Counted from the stretch's first letter, positions 1 through 5,320 are shown. The stretch: 5,320 nucleotides of DNA from a bacterium (GCA_030616165.1 JAUWXV010000249.1:1-5320); one strand, 5' to 3'. Notes: generated by a model not told the origin, from the letters alone. Translations and numbers: made by a program.

Positions 1-60
1 TTATTTTTAAATCTTTTTACAAAAATATTCAATTGTAAAATATGGATTTAGGTTAATATT

Positions 61-88
61 GTAGAGACATGCCATGGCATGTCTCCAC
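61..88. repeat. Palindromic repeat, GAGACATGCC type
   Basis: Positions 64-85 are a perfect 22-bp palindrome with half-site GAGACATGCCA. Pairing resumes at 62/87 and 61/88 after one mismatch at 63/86, giving a 28-bp inverted repeat. It differs in sequence from the GACAGACA hairpins elsewhere in the window, so it is a second palindrome family. From general knowledge, palindromes opening with GTAGAGAC are dispersed repeats in several bacterial genomes. Only one copy is visible here, so dispersal in this genome cannot be confirmed. Confidence 0.7.
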
Positions 89-93
89 TTTTT
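61..93 (+). terminator. Possible intrinsic terminator upstream of murD
   Basis: The 61-88 palindrome would fold in RNA as a hairpin of about 9 bp around a tight CATG centre, with moderate G+C. It is followed at once by TTTTT at 89-93, so stem plus U-run resembles a Rho-independent terminator for a gene entering from the left. Against this, the palindrome may simply be a mobile repeat next to a chance T-run, and no upstream gene end is visible in 1-60. Confidence 0.35.
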
Positions 94-149
94 GCCGTGC
101 CATCTCACAAAAAAAGTTGCGAATTTAAAAATTTAGTAAGATTTGTTTC

Positions 150-199
150 TATACATATAAAATATGTCAGAAACTTATTTAACTAACAATAAAATTAGT
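150..199 (+). repeat. Decayed duplicate of the murD 5' end (pairs with 231-280)
   Basis: This segment aligns without gaps to 231-280 at an offset of exactly 81 bp. The 14 bp before the ATG match at 11 positions. Over the first 12 codons 27 of 36 bases match, and the encoded peptides are MSETYLTNNKIS here and MSEISVTGKKIS in MurD (7 of 12 identical). Many differences are single substitutions within codons. The similarity fades after the AGT codon at 197-199, where the hairpin element begins. The likeliest reading is an old duplication of the murD start, with the downstream copy kept as the working start. An AT-rich coincidence is unlikely because the match is in phase and anchored on the start codon. 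Confidence 0.65.
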
Positions 200-235
200 A
201 GGACAGACATTCCTGTCTGTCAATTATTGTTTTAA
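164..235 (+). other. 23-codon upstream ORF, truncated copy of the MurD N-terminus
   Basis: An ATG at 164 opens a 23-codon frame ending in TAA at 233-235. Its first 12 residues (MSETYLTNNKIS) resemble the MurD N-terminus, and the rest is read-through of the hairpin element and its flank. It is in the same frame as murD: after the TAA come only three codons before the murD ATG at 245, so one stop separates the two. There is no Shine-Dalgarno sequence. It may be an untranslated relic or a translated leader; nothing in the sequence decides this. Confidence 0.4.
197..221. repeat. Hairpin element copy 1 (murD upstream)
   Basis: The stem arms GACAGACA (202-209) and TGTCTGTC (214-221) flank loop TTCC (210-213), giving 8 perfect base pairs. 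The preceding AGTAGG matches the GTAGG before the other copies. The flanks are also partly complementary: AACAATA...ATT around 185-196 against AATTATTGTT at 222-231, with a small bulge, so the fold may extend to about 185-231. The element lies between the two copies of the murD start. Confidence 0.85.
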
Positions 236-244
236 ATATATAAT

Positions 245-1618
245 ATGTCAGAAATTTCTGTAACAGGAAAGAAAATCAGTGTAATGGGTGGAGGATTAAG
301 TGGGATTTCGGCGTCCATCATGCTTCAGAGTAAAGGAGCGGATGTATTTTTGTCAGAAATTGAAGACAACGAAGAAAAGCGAAAAACACTTTCACTACTT
401 GATACAAAAAATATCAAATATGAATTAGGCAAACATTCACCCGAAAAAATTCTTGACTCAGAAATCATTATTATAAGTCCGGGAATTTCGCCTGATATAC
501 CCATTATAAAAGAAGCAGTGAAACAAAATATTCCGATATACAGCGAGCTGGAAGCCGCATCTTGGTTCTGTGATTTACCAATCATCGCTGTGACAGGAAC
601 AAACGGCAAATCGACCACTGTGAACCTTTTAGGTGAAATATTTTCTGCTCAGAGAATTAAAAACATAGTTGTCGGAAACATCGGGCAGCCCTTTTCTGAT
701 GCAATTGAAATTATCAAAGAAAAGGAAATCGTTATCTCAGAGGTAAGCAGCTTCCAGCTCGAAAAAATACACAGTTTTCATCCAAAAATCTCAATCTTAC
801 TAAATGTAACTTGTGACCATATGGATAGATACAAAAATTTCGATGAATATCTAAAAACTAAAATGAAAATAACACAAAATCAAACTATAGATGACTTCTA
901 TATTTTTAACTATGATGATGAATACATTAATAAAATAAGTAAGAACCTTGAAATACCTCTATTCCCAATAAGTATGAAAGAAAAATTTGAAAATGGGACA
1001 TATCTTGAAAACTCCGGAATTATATTTTCAAAAAATGGATTAAAAGAGAAAATTATTCAAATAGATGATATATTGCTGAAAGGTGACCATAATATTTACA
1101 ACTGTATGGCTGCGGTCGATGCTGTAAAAATTTACAACTCTATTAATGAAAAAATTGCTCATTCACTTAAATCTTTTAAAGGACTTGAACACCGATTCGA
1201 ATTTGTAGATTCAATCGAAGGAGTTAATTTTATCAATGATTCAAAAGCAACAAATGTAGATTCGGTATTTTATGCACTGAAGTCAATAAGGAATCGCGTT
1301 ATACTCTTAGCAGGGGGGAGAGATAAAAAAGGAGATCTATCTGTATTAAGTAGTCTTATCAAGGAAAAAGTAAAAACTTTGATTCTATTCGGTGAAGCAG
1401 CAGAAAGGATGCAAAAGGAATGGACTAATCTCTCCCCCAATATTATTCTCTCTGATAGTTTTGAGGATGCATTTAATAAAGCCCGGGTTTCTGCAGAAAA
1501 AGGGGACACTATACTTCTTTCACCTGCTTGCTCAAGTTTCGATATGTTCAAAAACTTCGAGGAGAGGGGTGAAAAATTTAAAGAACTTGTGAAAAGACTG
1601 AAGGAAGATAATGAATAA
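245..1618 (+). CDS. murD: UDP-N-acetylmuramoyl-L-alanine--D-glutamate ligase
   Basis: MurD is the cytoplasmic ATP-dependent ligase that adds D-glutamate to UDP-MurNAc-L-alanine. The 457 residues fit the family. The N-terminal Rossmann-like domain has MGGGLSG near residues 14-20 and SPGIS at 78-82. The central Mur ligase domain has the P-loop TGTNGKST at 117-124 (Lys122), GNIGQP at 144-149, EVSSFQLE at 166-173 and NVTCDHMDRY at 187-196. Lys206 is the expected carbamylated lysine by alignment to YxxxKxxI. GDHNIYN (280-286) and LEHRFE (314-319) open the C-terminal domain, with NDSKATN (331-337), AGGRDKK (356-362) and SPACSSFDMF (426-435). The ATG at 245 is chosen because the next Met (residue 14) would remove the first strand, and because the upstream duplicate also starts MSE. 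No Shine-Dalgarno sequence precedes it. It overlaps ftsW by 8 bp. Confidence 0.97.
   Translation: MSEISVTGKKISVMGGGLSGISASIMLQSKGADVFLSEIEDNEEKRKTLSLLDTKNIKYELGKHSPEKILDSEIIIISPGISPDIPIIKEAVKQNIPIYSELEAASWFCDLPIIAVTGTNGKSTTVNLLGEIFSAQRIKNIVVGNIGQPFSDAIEIIKEKEIVISEVSSFQLEKIHSFHPKISILLNVTCDHMDRYKNFDEYLKTKMKITQNQTIDDFYIFNYDDEYINKISKNLEIPLFPISMKEKFENGTYLENSGIIFSKNGLKEKIIQIDDILLKGDHNIYNCMAAVDAVKIYNSINEKIAHSLKSFKGLEHRFEFVDSIEGVNFINDSKATNVDSVFYALKSIRNRVILLAGGRDKKGDLSVLSSLIKEKVKTLILFGEAAERMQKEWTNLSPNIILSDSFEDAFNKARVSAEKGDTILLSPACSSFDMFKNFEERGEKFKELVKRLKEDNE
1601..1607 (+). promoter_or_regulatory. Shine-Dalgarno-like AAGGAAG for ftsW
   Basis: AAGGAAG lies inside the last codons of murD and ends 3 bases before the ftsW ATG. 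The spacing is short unless only the AAGG part pairs. It is the only purine-rich SD-like site among the four gene starts, and it may be dictated by the Lys-Glu-Asp codons of MurD. Translational coupling through the 8-bp overlap could matter more. Confidence 0.4.
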
Positions 1619-2753
1619 CAATACTTTAGATTTCAGATTACTCGCAGTTGTGCTTTTTCTGGTTATGATTGGGACAGTGATGGTTTACAGTTCAAGTTCT
1701 ATGTTGGCTTATGTCAAGTACAATGATTCACTTTACTTCTTGAAAAAACATCTTATTAGGGTCTTTCTTGGAATTTCACTTATGTTTATTATTATGAAGA
1801 TTGATTACCAGTTTTATAGGTCGATTTCAATTCCCATTCTCCTTATAGGTTTAGGTTTTCTTTCATATATGGCTATTTCAAATGATATAGAAAAAATCAG
1901 AGGAGTTTCAAGGTGGGTAAAAATCTTCAATCTCAGTTTACAGCCTTCAGAATTGATGAAATATGCACTTGTATTTTATATGGCAGATGCAATTGTAAGA
2001 AAAAAGGAAAAGTTATCAAGTTTTGTTAATGGGTATCTTCCACTTATAAGCATACTTGCAATTGTATTAGTTTTAATTATCCACGAACCCGATCTTGGAA
2101 CTGCTTGTATTATCTTTATGATTATATTTACACTATTTTTTGCTGGAAACGTTAAAATATCACATATGATTGGAACACTAATAGCGTGCATACCAATTGG
2201 GTATATTATCGTATTCTGGTCCCCTTATAAATATCAAATTAAAAGAATAATTACTTATTTTAATCCTGATTACGACCCGCTTGGTATGGGCTATCAAATC
2301 AAGCAATCCCTTATAGGACTCGGAAACGGAGGCATTTGGGGCGAGGGTCTCGGACAGGGTAAACAAAAACTCCTATTTTTGCCCGAACCTTACAAAGATT
2401 TTATATTTTCAATTATCGGTGAAGAACTTGGATTCATTGGAACATGTGTCATATTAATCTTATTTCTATATATATTATGGAGAGGAATTGAAATTGCTTC
2501 ATCTGCACCTGACCTGTACGGAACTCTACTTGCAACAGGGATTACTCTTACTATAGTTATATCTGCTCTTGTAAATATGGCTGTTGTATGCAATCTAATC
2601 CCAACTACTGGTTTCCCTCTCCCATTTATTAGTTTCGGTGGAACCGCCCTTCTTATTTCTCTTATGGCTGTGGGAGTTCTATTGAATATTTCATCTAAAT
2701 GCGAAATTAATAAAAATAAATTTGATGGTAATAATAAATCAATATATAGATAA
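1611..2753 (+). CDS. ftsW: SEDS-family septal peptidoglycan glycosyltransferase FtsW
   Basis: FtsW is a polytopic membrane enzyme that polymerises glycan strands from lipid II at the septum, working with a class B PBP. The 380 residues begin with a transmembrane segment near 8-25 and contain about ten hydrophobic stretches. SEDS signatures visible are GVSRWVKI near 98-105, QPSE at 111-114, EPDLGTA at 159-165, the GNGGIWGEGLGQGKQ loop from 238, and LPEPYKDFIFSIIGEELG from 257. Asp263 in the last motif corresponds to the catalytic aspartate of the family. The C-terminal PTTGFPLPFISFGGT (331-345) favours FtsW over RodA, as does its place between murD and murC. The start overlaps the murD stop (ATGAATAA), implying one transcript and coupled translation. 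A polar Lys/Asn-rich tail of about 20 residues follows the last membrane segment. Confidence 0.95.
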   Translation: MNNNTLDFRLLAVVLFLVMIGTVMVYSSSSMLAYVKYNDSLYFLKKHLIRVFLGISLMFIIMKIDYQFYRSISIPILLIGLGFLSYMAISNDIEKIRGVSRWVKIFNLSLQPSELMKYALVFYMADAIVRKKEKLSSFVNGYLPLISILAIVLVLIIHEPDLGTACIIFMIIFTLFFAGNVKISHMIGTLIACIPIGYIIVFWSPYKYQIKRIITYFNPDYDPLGMGYQIKQSLIGLGNGGIWGEGLGQGKQKLLFLPEPYKDFIFSIIGEELGFIGTCVILILFLYILWRGIEIASSAPDLYGTLLATGITLTIVISALVNMAVVCNLIPTTGFPLPFISFGGTALLISLMAVGVLLNISSKCEINKNKFDGNNKSIYR

Positions 2754-2766
2754 TATGTATTTGGAT

Positions 2767-2783
2767 GGACAAAAATGTCTGCC
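2767..2783 (-). repeat. Probable degenerate hairpin element copy (reverse orientation)
   Basis: On the minus strand this reads GGCAGACATTTTTGTCC. That matches the element core CAGACATT-TTGTC, with part of the 3' arm lost. A short stem (GACA with TGTC) remains. It lies 14 bp after the ftsW stop. The match is short, so a chance resemblance is possible. Confidence 0.4.
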
Positions 2784-2842
2784 ATACCCTATGTTTTATT
2801 ATGAGAAAGTTGTAATATCAATATGATAAAAAAGTAATAATG

Positions 2843-2868
2843 GTAGGTCAGACATTCCTGTCTGACAA
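2843..2868. repeat. Hairpin element copy 2 (murC upstream)
   Basis: GTAGG precedes stem arms GTCAGACA (2847-2854) and TGTCTGAC (2859-2866) around loop TTCC (2855-2858), giving 8 perfect base pairs. Compared with copy 1, the second base of the left arm changed from A to T and its partner changed from T to A, so pairing is kept. CAA follows, as at the other copies. The element ends about 40 bp before the murC start. Confidence 0.85.
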
Positions 2869-2906
2869 TGTCAAAAATTTAACAAATTTGGTAAAAACAA
2901 AATCGA

Positions 2907-4277
2907 ATGTATCTCGGAAAAGTAAAAAAAATTCATTTTGTCGGAATTGGTGGAATCGGAATGAGCGGAATAGCGGAATTAATGACAAATTTGGGATATG
3001 ATGTGACTGGTTCAGATATAAATGAAACTGAAATAACCGAACACCTTAAAACTTTGGGTGCAGTAATTTACAGAGGCCATTCTTCAAAAAATATTTCTGA
3101 TGTGGATATGGTTGTCTATTCATCTGCAATTAAAATGGATAACCCGGAATTAAAAGAAGCGATTAAAAAAAATATACTTGTTATTCGAAGAGCCGAGATG
3201 CTTGGAGAGATAATGCGAATGAAATACAGTATCGCTGTTGCGGGAACACATGGTAAAACTACGACTACATCTATGATTGGACTTGTCTTAACCGAAGGAG
3301 GATTTGATCCTACTCTTATTATAGGTGGAAAACTCAAATCTCTGAAATCAAATATAAAACTTGGTGAAGGGGAATTTTTGGTTGCAGAAGCCGATGAATT
3401 TGACCGAACCTTTTTAAAACTTATACCAACATTCGCCGTTATCACAACTATAGAATCCGAACACCTTGATTGCTATAAAAATTTAGACGAGATAAAAGAT
3501 GCATTTGTTGAATTTGCTAATAGAATTCCATTTTTTGGAACTGTTACTTTATGTATTGATGAAATAGGAGTCAGAGATATAGTTCAAAGAATCGGGAGGA
3601 GAGTTTCAACATACGGAATTTCAAAAGATGCCGACCTTTATGCCGAACCGATAATGTTTGATAAAAATAAATCAAAATTCAAAGCAATTTACAAAAATAA
3701 AACTATTGGTGATTTTCTAATCAATTGTCCTGGAATTCACAATATAAAAAATTCACTTGCTGCAATTTCTATTGGGCTTGAACTTGAAATCCCTGTTGAA
3801 AAAATTAAAAAAGCCCTTTCACAATTCACTGGTGTCCATAGGAGATTCGAAATAAAGGCTGATATTAATAATATATTGATAGTTGATGACTACGCCCATC
3901 ACCCGACTGAAATCGAAGCGACTCTCAAAGCAGCAAAAATCGGCTGGAATGGAAGAATTATTACAATATTTCAGCCGCATCTATACTCAAGAACAAGAGA
4001 CTTTTACAGGATATTCGGTCAGGCATTCTTTGATTCTGATATTCTAATTGTTACTGAAATTTATCCGGCAAGAGAAAAACCTATTGATGGCATTTCAGGA
4101 AGATTAATTTCAGATAGAGCCTTGGAATGTGGGCACAAAAATGCTCTTTTCTTATCCTCTGAATTTGAAATTATAGAATATGTTAAAAAAATTGTTAAAC
4201 CAAACGACATTGTGATTACAATGGGGGCTGGTGATATCTGGAAAATCGGTGAGAAGTTAATTCAAATTTTAAAGTAA
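2907..4277 (+). CDS. murC: UDP-N-acetylmuramate--L-alanine ligase
   Basis: MurC is the cytoplasmic ATP-dependent ligase that adds the first amino acid, L-alanine, to UDP-MurNAc, one step before MurD. The 456 residues match the family. Visible in order: HFVGIGGIGMSG (10-21) in the UDP-binding N-terminal domain, the P-loop GTHGKTTT (113-120, Lys117), EADEFDRTF (161-169), ESEHLDCY (183-190), GIHNIKN (276-282), GVHRRFE (309-315), DDYAHHPTEI (327-336), FQPHLYSRTRDF (355-366), YPARE (386-390) and MGAGDI (439-444). The wording EADEFDR...ITTIESEHLD is what I recall from Bacteroidota/Chlorobiota MurC proteins. The ATG at 2907 leaves the usual short N-terminus before the glycine-rich loop; the only upstream in-frame ATG (2868) meets a stop after four codons. 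No Shine-Dalgarno sequence is seen. It ends in tandem stops TAATAA, 16 bp before ftsQ. Confidence 0.98.
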   Translation: MYLGKVKKIHFVGIGGIGMSGIAELMTNLGYDVTGSDINETEITEHLKTLGAVIYRGHSSKNISDVDMVVYSSAIKMDNPELKEAIKKNILVIRRAEMLGEIMRMKYSIAVAGTHGKTTTTSMIGLVLTEGGFDPTLIIGGKLKSLKSNIKLGEGEFLVAEADEFDRTFLKLIPTFAVITTIESEHLDCYKNLDEIKDAFVEFANRIPFFGTVTLCIDEIGVRDIVQRIGRRVSTYGISKDADLYAEPIMFDKNKSKFKAIYKNKTIGDFLINCPGIHNIKNSLAAISIGLELEIPVEKIKKALSQFTGVHRRFEIKADINNILIVDDYAHHPTEIEATLKAAKIGWNGRIITIFQPHLYSRTRDFYRIFGQAFFDSDILIVTEIYPAREKPIDGISGRLISDRALECGHKNALFLSSEFEIIEYVKKIVKPNDIVITMGAGDIWKIGEKLIQILK

Positions 4278-4293
4278 TAAAATTATTTAGATA

Positions 4294-5028
4294 ATGAAAT
4301 TAATCAAATTAACTGCATTACTGTTATTTACAATATCAATAATTATATGCCTTGTTTTTCTTGCTAAAAGATGGATGGATAGTTCTCCTCTATTTATTAT
4401 TAGAAATACAGAGGTTAAAGGAAATGAACTTATAACAGAAAAAAGCATCGTTTCACTGGTGGATATAAATTCAAATATGCGAATCTTTAATATTGACAAA
4501 AATAATATAAAAGATAAAATAACGACTAATCCATTTGTAAAAGAAGTCTCAATAAAAAGAATATTCCCTTCCACAATTTCAATAAAAATAAGAGAAAAGA
4601 CCCCTTTAGCATTTGTGGTTTCAAAAAAGAATTATATTTTGTCTGAAATGGGAGAACTTTTGCCGATGCCGGAGCAAATAAGGGTATATGATATACCAAC
4701 AATAACAGGTATAAAAAATATCGAAGAAAGAGTGAAAAATAATGAAATTATTGAAGAACTAAAAATTTCTTCTGAAATATTAAATCTTCTAAAAAAAGAA
4801 GAAATAAGTCTTTATTATGATATTTCGGAAATAAATTTTGAAAACTCTAATCTCATGATATTTTACCTTTATGAAAAAGCAATTCCTGTTTTTTTAAATA
4901 AAACGGACCTATATAGAAAATTTTATTATTTCAGTCAATTTCTGGAATATGCTAAATTTGAAAAATTATTAAAAAACATAAAATACATTAATCTCTGCTA
5001 TAAAGACCAGATTATTATGAAAGAATAG
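4294..5028 (+). CDS. ftsQ: Cell division protein FtsQ/DivIB
   Basis: FtsQ is a bitopic inner-membrane protein that links early and late divisome proteins through its extracytoplasmic part. The 244 residues show a short cytoplasmic N-terminus, one transmembrane helix (about 5-24), a POTRA domain (about 33-102, with VKGNELITEKSIVSL and NPFVKEVSIKRIFPSTISIKIREKTP split around it) and a beta domain to the end. The final INLCYKDQIIMKE resembles the last beta strand of the family, so the C-terminus looks authentic rather than created by the repeat. Sequence conservation in this family is low; the call rests on architecture plus position after murC. The last nine codons including the stop form the beginning of unit 1 of the downstream 74-bp array. 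There is no Shine-Dalgarno sequence. ftsA and ftsZ would be expected next but lie outside the window, if present. Confidence 0.88.
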   Translation: MKLIKLTALLLFTISIIICLVFLAKRWMDSSPLFIIRNTEVKGNELITEKSIVSLVDINSNMRIFNIDKNNIKDKITTNPFVKEVSIKRIFPSTISIKIREKTPLAFVVSKKNYILSEMGELLPMPEQIRVYDIPTITGIKNIEERVKNNEIIEELKISSEILNLLKKEEISLYYDISEINFENSNLMIFYLYEKAIPVFLNKTDLYRKFYYFSQFLEYAKFEKLLKNIKYINLCYKDQIIMKE

Positions 5029-5050
5029 ATAGTTTGCGATGAAACTGGTA

Positions 5051-5072
5051 GGACAGACATTCTTGTCTGTCC
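5051..5072. repeat. Hairpin element copy 3 (array unit 1)
   Basis: Arms GGACAGACA and TGTCTGTCC pair perfectly over 9 bp around loop TTCT. GGTA precedes it and AATAAAG follows. It lies 22 bp after the ftsQ stop. There is no T-run after the stem on either strand, so it is not a classical terminator. Confidence 0.9.
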
Positions 5073-5124
5073 AATAAAGACCAGAATATTATGAAGGAAT
5101 AGAGAGTTTTCAATGAAACTGGCA

Positions 5125-5146
5125 GGACAGACATTCTTGTCTGTCC
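5125..5146. repeat. Hairpin element copy 4 (array unit 2)
   Basis: The 9-bp stem and TTCT loop are identical to copy 3, exactly 74 bp downstream. The base two before the stem is C here (GGCAGG) instead of T, so the flanking sequence varies while the stem does not. Confidence 0.9.
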
Positions 5147-5198
5147 AATAAAGACCAGAATATAATGAAGGAATGGAGAGTTTTCAATGAAACTGGTA

Positions 5199-5220
5199 GG
5201 ACAGACATTCTTGTCTGTCC
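5199..5220. repeat. Hairpin element copy 5 (array unit 3)
   Basis: The stem and loop are identical to copies 3 and 4 at the same 74-bp spacing. In this unit the codons copied from the ftsQ end read KEW instead of KE-stop, since TAG became TGG; the copied coding sequence is evidently not maintained. Confidence 0.9.
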
Positions 5221-5272
5221 AATAAAGACCAGAATATAATGAAAGAATAGAGAGTTTTCAATGAAACTGGTA

Positions 5273-5294
5273 GGACAGACATTCTTGTCTGTCC
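5273..5294. repeat. Hairpin element copy 6 (array unit 4)
   Basis: This is another identical 9-bp stem with loop TTCT. It is followed by the first 25 bases of a fifth unit, in which the ATG copied from ftsQ has become ATA, before the window ends. Confidence 0.9.
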
Positions 5295-5320
5295 AATAAA
5301 GACCAGAATATAATAAAGGA

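Larger units (their letters stand above)
2754..2906. other. ftsW-murC intergenic gap without murG
   Basis: In many bacteria murG lies between ftsW and murC. Here the 153 bp hold no gene. I looked for a MurG start (glycine-rich GGTGGH-type motif) and found none. Only short frames exist, such as 23 codons from the ATG at 2756 and a 4-codon frame from 2868. The gap contains two palindromic features described separately. No convincing promoter or T-tailed terminator is seen, so murC is probably still co-transcribed with ftsW, though this is not shown. Confidence 0.6.
5000..5320 (+). repeat. 74-bp tandem array built from the ftsQ 3' end plus a hairpin
   Basis: Units start at 5000, 5074, 5148, 5222 and 5296, each exactly 74 bp; the fifth is cut by the window edge after 25 bp. 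Each unit opens with ATAAAGACCAG, which in unit 1 belongs to the last codons of ftsQ. It continues through a copy of the ftsQ terminal codons, then ATGAAACTGG, and ends in the hairpin element. By eye unit 1 differs from unit 2 at six positions, unit 2 from 3 at three, and unit 3 from 4 at two, so the gene-proximal unit is the most diverged. The period is not a multiple of three, and no long frame runs through. Positions 5029-5320 contain no gene. Confidence 0.95.

Noticed and set aside
1-60. 3' end of an upstream mraY gene
   Set aside because: All three + frames reach stops quickly, and none ends with a recognisable MraY C-terminus.
239-244. Perfect TATAAT as a -10 promoter box
   Set aside because: It abuts the murD ATG, so transcription would start inside the gene, and no -35 box lies at the right distance; the region is simply AT-rich.
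2390-2785. 131-codon open frame on the minus strand
   Set aside because: It lies almost wholly antisense to ftsW, whose SEDS motifs are clear, and its translation shows no recognisable domain.
2756-2827. 23-codon ORF beginning MYLDGQK, faintly like the MurC start MYLGKVKK
   Set aside because: Only the first six bases align without gaps, and the upstream flanks do not match; unlike the murD case it is not convincing as a duplicated start.
5039-5077. Small conserved ORF in each array unit (12 codons, MKLVGQTFLSVQ)
   Set aside because: It is mostly the hairpin read as codons, lacks a Shine-Dalgarno sequence, and its conservation follows from recent repeat duplication rather than coding constraint.
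5000-5320. CRISPR array (palindromic repeats of about 24 bp at regular spacing)
   Set aside because: The 50-bp stretches between hairpins are nearly identical to one another and derive from the ftsQ end, so they are not unique spacers; no cas gene is present.
5029-5320. Hairpins as intrinsic terminators of the ftsQ transcript
   Set aside because: No T-run follows the stems on either strand (AATAAAG on one side, TACCAG on the other).

Overview
The window is an AT-rich stretch of a bacterial cell-wall and division (dcw) cluster. Four complete genes lie on the + strand: murD (245-1618), ftsW (1611-2753), murC (2907-4277) and ftsQ/divIB (4294-5028). MurD and MurC build the cytoplasmic UDP-MurNAc-peptide precursor, FtsW polymerises septal glycan from lipid II, and FtsQ is the bitopic scaffold that helps recruit the divisome. 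The MurC motif wording (EADEFDRTF, ESEHLDCY), the AT-richness and the near absence of Shine-Dalgarno sequences suggest the Bacteroidota/Chlorobiota/Ignavibacteria side of the FCB group. That placement is an inference from memory of the families, not a search result.

Layout: 1-244 is non-coding and holds a perfect palindrome with a T-run (61-93), a decayed second copy of the murD start (150-199) and a hairpin element (197-221). murD and ftsW overlap by 8 bp. The 153-bp ftsW-murC gap, where murG sits in the usual order murD-ftsW-murG-murC, holds no gene but an intact hairpin element (2843-2868) and a probable decayed reverse copy (2767-2783). murC and ftsQ are 16 bp apart. From the last nine codons of ftsQ to the window edge (5000-5320) runs an exact 74-bp tandem array. 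Each unit joins about 50 bp copied from the ftsQ 3' end to a 22-nt hairpin.

The most unusual signal is not a protein. One small hairpin family (arms like GACAGACA and TGTCTGTC, loop TTCC or TTCT) occupies every non-trivial junction of the operon. At two of the three junctions it is bracketed by duplicated gene-terminal sequence: the murD 5' end with an 81-bp offset, and the ftsQ 3' end with a 74-bp period. The murC copy shows a compensatory base-pair change relative to the others, which argues that the hairpin structure is conserved. I read this as a REP/MITE-like palindromic element whose arrival or expansion duplicates about 50 bp of neighbouring gene end while leaving the essential gene intact. 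The mechanism is inferred. No transposase is present in the window.
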